Source: Omnitrophica WOR_2 bacterium RIFCSPLOWO2_12_FULL_51_24 | GTDB taxonomy: Bacteria > Omnitrophota > Gorgyraeia > Pluralincolimonadales > Pluralincolimonadaceae | NCBI GenBank assembly: GCA_001805885.1 | Contig: MHHC01000032.1 | Span: forward strand, 1-5,630 | DNA length: 5,630 nt | Reading direction: 5' to 3' | In this document: positions 1 through 3,176 of the stretch, one piece after another | Layout: each line of letters begins with the position of its first letter | Position numbering within the stretch: position 1 is the first letter of the stretch | The notes under the pieces: generated by a model | Database searches by the model: none | Told to the model about the DNA's origin: nothing | What the model saw: the letters and a program-made list of their open reading frames with translations, nothing else | Program-made: the position numbers and the translations under genes

Positions 1-82
1 CCTCGAGAAGGGGCTGCGCTTCGCTATCCGCGAAGGCGGCCACACCGTAGGCGCCGGTGCGGTATCAGAGGTTATAGCGTAA
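1..82 (+). CDS. tuf: Elongation factor Tu, C-terminal end (partial, 5' end outside window)
   Basis: Only the last 26 codons are present, read from position 2 to the TAA at 80-82. The residues GLRFAIREGGHTVGAGAVSE are the hallmark C-terminal strand region of EF-Tu domain 3, where E. coli has GLRFAIREGGRTVGAGVV. EF-Tu is the GTPase that delivers aminoacyl-tRNA to the ribosomal A site; domain 3 contacts the tRNA acceptor and T stems. The position just upstream of rpmG, tRNA-Trp, secE and nusG is the usual place for a bacterial tuf copy. The EF-G and IF2 C-termini do not carry this motif. Nothing can be said about the GTPase domain or about a second tuf copy elsewhere. The stop lies 4 nt before the next start codon, so translational coupling to rpmG is plausible. 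Confidence 0.93.
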   Translation, partial: LEKGLRFAIREGGHTVGAGAVSEVIA

Positions 83-86
83 TCCC

Positions 87-236
87 ATGCAAGAACAGGT
101 CATATTCGAGTGCACTGTCTGTAAGAACAGGAATTATTCTTCCTCCAAGAACAAGAAGAATGTCACCGAACGCCTCGAATTAAAGAAGTTCTGCAAATTC
201 TGTAGAAAGCACACCGGACATAAAGAAATAAAATAA
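87..236 (+). CDS. rpmG: 50S ribosomal protein L33, zinc-ribbon (C+) form
   Basis: This 49-residue protein starts at the ATG at 87 and ends at the TAA at 234-236. It begins MQEQVIFECTVCKNRNY and has two Cys pairs, C9-x2-C12 and C36-x2-C39, separated by a basic stretch; this is the zinc-ribbon arrangement of the C+ L33 paralogue. The segment with RLELKKFCKFCRKHTGHKE is the family's conserved C-terminal half. L33 is a small protein of the large subunit located near the E site. The length matches the family (about 49-55 residues). The start codon lies 4 nt after the tuf stop and has no good Shine-Dalgarno; the nearest candidate, GAGG at 68-71, is 15 nt away, so reinitiation after tuf is likely. 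All four cysteines imply zinc binding. Some bacteria also carry a zinc-free copy used in zinc starvation, which cannot be judged from this window. Confidence 0.95.
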   Translation: MQEQVIFECTVCKNRNYSSSKNKKNVTERLELKKFCKFCRKHTGHKEIK

Positions 237-240
237 GCAC

Positions 241-317
241 AGGCCTGTAGCTCTAATTGGTAGAGCAGCGGACTCCAAATCCGTTCGTTGGGGGTTCGAG
301 TCCCTCCAGGCCTGCCA
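241..317 (+). tRNA. tRNA-Trp, anticodon CCA, with encoded 3' CCA
   Basis: A full cloverleaf can be drawn by eye. The acceptor stem 241-247 (AGGCCTG) pairs perfectly with 307-313. The D stem is 250-253 with 263-266, its loop containing GG. The anticodon stem is 268-272 with 280-284 (one G-T pair), with loop CTCCAAA, so the anticodon at 275-277 is CCA, which reads UGG. The T stem is 290-294 with 302-306 around the loop TTCGAGT. The discriminator base is G314, followed by encoded CCA at 315-317. A1-U72 and G73 agree with bacterial tRNA-Trp identity elements, and the sequence resembles E. coli tRNA-Trp. It sits 4 nt after the rpmG stop and 12 nt before secE, so it is probably cut out of the operon transcript by RNase P and 3' processing nucleases. 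A tRNA gene beside secE is a recurring bacterial arrangement. Confidence 0.98.
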
Positions 318-329
318 GAAAAAAATGCG

Positions 330-530
330 ATGAAGGCAATAGAAAACATAAAAACATTTTTGAACGAAGTAAGAAGTGAGATGAAGAAGGTCTCATGGTC
401 CAGCAGGGCTGAGCTTGTCAACTCTGCGTGGATAGTCATTATCTCCGTATTTGTATTTACCGTTATTTTAGGGGTCTTTGATTTTTCATTTTCGAAAATT
501 ATCCATTTGGTATTGAGGCAAGGATTGTAA
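330..530 (+). CDS. secE: Protein translocase subunit SecE
   Basis: This is a 66-residue, single-span SecE of the short type found in most bacteria outside the enterics. SecE clamps the two halves of SecY in the plasma membrane as part of the SecYEG channel. Residues 1-28 form the amphipathic cytoplasmic helix with the conserved core EVRSEMKKVSW (13-23). Residues 30 to about 50 are a hydrophobic membrane segment (VNSAWIVIISVFVFTVILGV), with a short amphipathic C-terminus. The usual WP after KKV is WS here. I chose the ATG at 330 because the longer frame back to a TTG at 288 runs through the tRNA-Trp gene. There is no recognisable Shine-Dalgarno in the 12 nt between the tRNA and this ATG. The next gene, nusG, follows immediately, as in most bacteria. 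Confidence 0.95.
   Translation: MKAIENIKTFLNEVRSEMKKVSWSSRAELVNSAWIVIISVFVFTVILGVFDFSFSKIIHLVLRQGL
520..524 (+). promoter_or_regulatory. Ribosome binding site for nusG, start-deciding
   Basis: AAGGA lies inside the end of secE. It is 6 nt before a GTG at 531 and 12 nt before the ATG at 537. The spacing favours GTG, whereas the family N-terminus (MAKKWYV) favours ATG, so the true nusG start is undecided by two codons. Confidence 0.45.
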
Positions 531-536
531 GTGAAG

Positions 537-1067
537 ATGGCTAAGAAGTGGTACGTTATCCATACCCAGACCGGCGCAGAGGATAAGGTTAAGTCCGCGA
601 TAGAGAAGCGCGCCGAGTCGAATAATATGAAGGAAGCCATCGTTCAGGTACTTATCCCGACCGAACAGGTCTCGGAAGTAAAAGAAGGAAAGAAGAAGAT
701 AACACAGAGGAAGTTCTTTCCCGGGTATGTCCTCGTTGAGATGGACCTCAACGACAATACGTGGTATCTGGTAAAAAATACCACGGGAGTGACCGGCTTT
801 ATCGGAGCGAGGACAAGGCCTGTCGCGCTAAGGGAGGACGAGGTCCAGGCGATACTCAAGCAGAGCGAGGACCGCAAGGTAAAACCGACGCCGAAGGTCA
901 TCTTCGAGAGAGGCGAATCGGTAAGGGTCAGTGACGGTCCGTTCACTAATTTTAATGGCGTAATAGAGGAAGTAAACCCGGATAAGGGTAAGTTGAAGGT
1001 TTCAGTCACGATATTCGGCCGTTCAACGCCGCTCGAATTGGAATACTGGCAGGTAGAGAAACTGTAA
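537..1067 (+). CDS. nusG: Transcription termination/antitermination factor NusG
   Basis: This is a 176-residue NusG from the ATG at 537, or 178 from an in-frame GTG at 531. The start MAKKWYVIHTQTGAED is the typical family opening. Residues 1 to about 110 form the NGN domain, including the conserved FFPGYVLVEM (60-69) and TTGVTGFIG (82-90), which contact the RNA polymerase clamp and coiled coil. Residues from about 122 to 176 form the KOW domain, with the signature VSDGPFTNFNGVIEEV (131-146) and an ending close to GRSTPLELEYWQVEKL. NusG modulates pausing and, through KOW, can bind Rho or ribosomal protein S10. No extra domain is inserted between NGN and KOW, as occurs in some lineages. It follows secE by 6 nt and precedes rplK by 1 nt, so it is co-transcribed with both. 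The length is normal (about 175-185 residues). Confidence 0.96.
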   Translation: MAKKWYVIHTQTGAEDKVKSAIEKRAESNNMKEAIVQVLIPTEQVSEVKEGKKKITQRKFFPGYVLVEMDLNDNTWYLVKNTTGVTGFIGARTRPVALREDEVQAILKQSEDRKVKPTPKVIFERGESVRVSDGPFTNFNGVIEEVNPDKGKLKVSVTIFGRSTPLELEYWQVEKL

Positions 1068-1068
1068 A

Positions 1069-1494
1069 ATGGCAAAGAAGATAAAAGCGACTATCAAATT
1101 GTATTGCCCGGCAGGCCAGGCTAATCCCGCGCCTCCGGTAGGCCCGGCCCTCGGCCAGCACGGGGTCAACATCATGGAGTTCTGCAAGAAGTTCAACGAG
1201 ATGAGCAGGTCGCAGGAAGGCCTGATCTTGCCCGTGGTCATCTCTGTCTACGAAGACAAGAGTTTCAGCTTTATCGTAAAGAGCCCGCCTTGCTCGATCC
1301 TCCTGAAGAGGGCGTGCAACCTCGCCAAGGCTTCTGGTGTCCCGAACAAGGAGAAGGTAGGCAAGGTCACGAAAGACCAGCTGATCGAGATAGCGAAGAT
1401 GAAATTCAAAGACCTTAATACCGAGGATATTAACGAGGCGATAAAGATCATTGCGGGAACCGCCCGAAGCATGGGCATCGACGTCGAAGGTTAA
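1069..1494 (+). CDS. rplK: 50S ribosomal protein L11
   Basis: This 141-residue protein collinear with E. coli L11 (142) binds the GTPase-associated region of 23S rRNA at the stalk base, where it affects factor binding and the stringent response. The N-terminal domain (1 to about 70) carries the proline-rich helix motif ANPAPPVGPALGQHGVNIME (18-37), the site of thiostrepton-type antibiotic contacts. The C-terminal rRNA-binding domain (about 75-141) has the conserved KVGKVTKDQLIEIA and the final GTARSMGIDVEG. The start codon is 1 nt past the nusG stop; AGG at 1051-1053 is too far upstream to be a good Shine-Dalgarno, so coupling to nusG translation is likely. Three cysteines (C13, C39 and C75, plus C83 in the C-terminal domain) are more than usual, with no evident function. 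It is paired with rplA as in nearly all bacteria. Confidence 0.98.
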   Translation: MAKKIKATIKLYCPAGQANPAPPVGPALGQHGVNIMEFCKKFNEMSRSQEGLILPVVISVYEDKSFSFIVKSPPCSILLKRACNLAKASGVPNKEKVGKVTKDQLIEIAKMKFKDLNTEDINEAIKIIAGTARSMGIDVEG

Positions 1495-1499
1495 CTAAA

Positions 1500-2192
1500 A
1501 TGGCAAGCAAGAGAGTAAAGGTTTTTGAAGGCTTAGTGGACAAGACAAAGAAGTATTCTTTAAAAGAAGCTATCACTATATTAAAGAAGGCCCCTAAGGC
1601 GAAGTTCGATGAGTCGGTAGATCTGGCGATAAAGCTGGATATCGACCCGAAACAATCCGAACAGATGGTCAGGGGGACTATCGTCCTTCCTCACGGGACC
1701 GGTAAGACCAAGAGGGTCGCGGTATTCTGTAAAGGCGAGGCACAGCACAGGGCTAAGGAAGCCGGAGCCGAGCATGTCGGCGCGGAAGACCTGATAGAAA
1801 AGGTATCCAAAGGATTCCTAGAGTTTGACGTCGCGGTCGCCACCCCTGAGATGATGAGGGACCTTAGTAAACTCGGGAAAGTCTTAGGCCCGAAAGGCCT
1901 CATGCCAAACCCGAAGGCCGGTACGGTCACCGACGATGTCGCCAAGGCCGTAAAGGAAGTCAGGGCCGGTAAGGTTGAGTTCAAGATGGACAAGATATCT
2001 AACATAAATATATCCGTCGCGAAAGCCTCGTTCGAAGATAGCAAGATATACGAGAATGCCTATACCCTTATCGAGGCGGTCCAGCACGCGAGGCCGGCGA
2101 CATTAAAGGGTAGTTACATCAGGTCCATATCCATATCGACGACAATGGGTCCCGGGGTAAGGTTGGACCTTTCGAATCTGGCAAGGGGTTAA
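1500..2192 (+). CDS. rplA: 50S ribosomal protein L1
   Basis: This 230-residue protein has the normal length and fold of bacterial L1, the protein of the mobile stalk that helps release deacylated tRNA from the E site. Domain I is formed by about residues 1-67 and 160-230, and domain II by about 68-159. The L1 signature LGKVLGPKGLMPNPKAGTVT (125-144) is intact, as is HGTGKTKRVAVF (65-76) at the domain boundary. The C-terminal RNA-binding segment with SISISTTMGPGVRLD (209-223) is conserved. In many bacteria L1 also represses the L11-L1 mRNA; the 1-nt gap before rplK leaves no intergenic leader for such a site here, and I could not identify one within nusG. GAAGG at 1486-1490, inside the end of rplK, is 9 nt from the ATG and is a plausible ribosome binding site. 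Confidence 0.98.
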   Translation: MASKRVKVFEGLVDKTKKYSLKEAITILKKAPKAKFDESVDLAIKLDIDPKQSEQMVRGTIVLPHGTGKTKRVAVFCKGEAQHRAKEAGAEHVGAEDLIEKVSKGFLEFDVAVATPEMMRDLSKLGKVLGPKGLMPNPKAGTVTDDVAKAVKEVRAGKVEFKMDKISNINISVAKASFEDSKIYENAYTLIEAVQHARPATLKGSYIRSISISTTMGPGVRLDLSNLARG

Positions 2193-2199
2193 TAAGGAA

Positions 2200-2730
2200 A
2201 TGGAAAAACTCAGCCGTAAAGTCAAGGTAGTCATGGTAGATGAGGTAGCGGGCCTTATAAAGAAGAACCCGTACCTCTTTTTTGTAAATTTCGAGAAGGT
2301 GAAGGCGTCCAAGACCGAGAAGCTCAGGAAGTCGCTCAAGAAATCATCCTCGGAACTGAAGGTCGTAAAGAGATCGATACTCAAGCTCGCGCTCAAGAAG
2401 CAGAAGCTCGAGCCCTTATGCGATATCGCCGAGACATCCTCGGCAGTCACGTTCTCTAAGGATGATCCGACCAAGGCCTCAAAGATATTATATGATTTCG
2501 CGAAAGCCGATCAGAACATGGTCATAAGGGGCGGATATATGGACGGCCAGGTGCTTTCGACGGAAAATGTAAATGAATTGGCCATGTTGCCGCCGCGCGA
2601 CGTTATGCTCGCGATAGTCATGGGCGGGATGAAAGCGCCTATCCAGGGCCTGGCTAATGTATTGAGAGGTAATTTACAAAAACTCGTCATGGTGCTTAAC
2701 GAAGTTTCAAAGAAAAAAGAAAGCAAATAA
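2200..2730 (+). CDS. rplJ: 50S ribosomal protein L10
   Basis: This 176-residue L10 anchors L7/L12 dimers to the L11-binding region of 23S rRNA. The middle part is clearly L10: SELKVVKRSILKLAL (51-65), corresponding to the usual VKNTLAKRAL, then the MLPPRD motif and APIQGLANVLRGNLQKLVMV. The C-terminal helix from about 149 onward is where L12 N-terminal domains dock; its length suggests two or three dimers, which I cannot settle. The N-terminal region is divergent: where most L10 proteins have a YRGLT-type loop this one has NFEKVKAS (30-37), and the basic cluster is denser. The start is 7 nt after rplA. AAGG (2194-2197) is too near the ATG, and AAGGGG at 2183-2188 is 11 nt away. No L10 autoregulatory leader fits in the gap. 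Confidence 0.96.
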   Translation: MEKLSRKVKVVMVDEVAGLIKKNPYLFFVNFEKVKASKTEKLRKSLKKSSSELKVVKRSILKLALKKQKLEPLCDIAETSSAVTFSKDDPTKASKILYDFAKADQNMVIRGGYMDGQVLSTENVNELAMLPPRDVMLAIVMGGMKAPIQGLANVLRGNLQKLVMVLNEVSKKKESK

Positions 2731-2735
2731 AAAAG

Positions 2736-2748
2736 AAGGAGAAGGAGG
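2736..2748 (+). promoter_or_regulatory. Tandem Shine-Dalgarno for rplL
   Basis: AAGGAG (2736-2741) is followed directly by AAGGAGG (2742-2748), the second ending 5 nt before the rplL ATG. This is the strongest match to the 16S anti-Shine-Dalgarno in the window and fits the multicopy demand for L7/L12. Confidence 0.85.
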
Positions 2749-2753
2749 CTAAG

Positions 2754-3167
2754 ATGGCAGAAGCGACAGAGAAGGTGGAACTTAGCAAGAAGTTGAACGA
2801 CATAATGAAGTCGGTAGAGGAGATGAGCGTCCTTGAGCTTTCGACCCTTGTTAAGGCGATGGAGGAGAAGTTCGGAGTGACTGCGGCCGTCCCGATGGCT
2901 GCAGCGGTCGGAGCAGCCGCTCCCGCCGCCGGCGCAGCTGCCGCGGCCGAGGAGAAATCGTCCTTCACGGTAGTTCTTACCGATTGCGGCGCCAACAAGA
3001 TCAACGTCATCAAAGAAATACGCTCCGTGACAACGCTTGGCCTGAAGGAAGCCAAGGACCTTGCGGATTCGGCTCCGAAACCTGTAAAGGAGAATGTTCC
3101 CAAGGAAGAGGCCGAAGCCATAAAGAAGAAACTGGAAGCTGCCGGCGGAAAGGTCGAACTCAAGTAA
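2754..3167 (+). CDS. rplL: 50S ribosomal protein L7/L12
   Basis: This 137-residue stalk protein is somewhat longer than the usual 120-130. The N-terminal dimerisation and L10-binding domain covers about 8-45, with MSVLELSTLVKAMEEKFGV typical of the family. An Ala-Pro-Gly hinge spans about 44-65. The C-terminal factor-binding domain covers about 68-137, with the motif GANKINVIKEIR (79-90) and LGLKEAKDL (95-103). Lys82, Ile86, Lys87 and Arg90 match the residues that contact elongation factors in E. coli (K65, I69, K70, R73). Extra length comes from a short N-terminal extension rich in Glu and Lys and from the hinge. The protein recruits EF-Tu, EF-G, IF2 and release factors. It follows rplJ after 23 nt, the longest gap between coding regions in the window, which contains a doubled Shine-Dalgarno. 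Confidence 0.98.
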   Translation: MAEATEKVELSKKLNDIMKSVEEMSVLELSTLVKAMEEKFGVTAAVPMAAAVGAAAPAAGAAAAAEEKSSFTVVLTDCGANKINVIKEIRSVTTLGLKEAKDLADSAPKPVKENVPKEEAEAIKKKLEAAGGKVELK

Positions 3168-3173
3168 GAGGTG
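3166..3173 (+). promoter_or_regulatory. Ribosome binding site for rpoB
   Basis: AAGAGGTG overlaps the TAA of rplL and ends 3 nt before the rpoB ATG; the GAGG core (3168-3171) is 5 nt away. GAGGTG matches the anti-Shine-Dalgarno well and supports the ATG at 3177 as the start. Confidence 0.75.
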
Positions 3174-3176
3174 CAA

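Noticed and set aside
288..329. Upstream extension of secE to a TTG at 288
   Set aside because: The extension encodes tRNA-Trp sequence (anticodon stem to acceptor), and SecE homologues begin near the ATG at 330.
134..640. Open frame on the minus strand across rpmG, tRNA-Trp and secE
   Set aside because: It is antisense to three clearly real genes including a tRNA, has no family resemblance, and shows no ribosome binding site of note.
1000..1100. Possible L1-binding autoregulatory site around the rplK start
   Set aside because: I could not find a convincing stem with the asymmetric loop of known L1 sites, and the nusG-rplK gap is 1 nt. A covariance-model search would be needed to claim one.
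2898..2918. Small hairpin AGCGG/CCGCT in the rplL hinge coding region
   Set aside because: A 5-bp stem is expected by chance in repetitive GC-rich alanine codons. There is no T-tract, so it is not a terminator.
2511..3176. Long minus-strand open frames opposite rplJ and rplL
   Set aside because: They are shadows favoured by the codon bias and the Ala-rich hinge of rplL. The composition is low complexity and no domain is recognisable.
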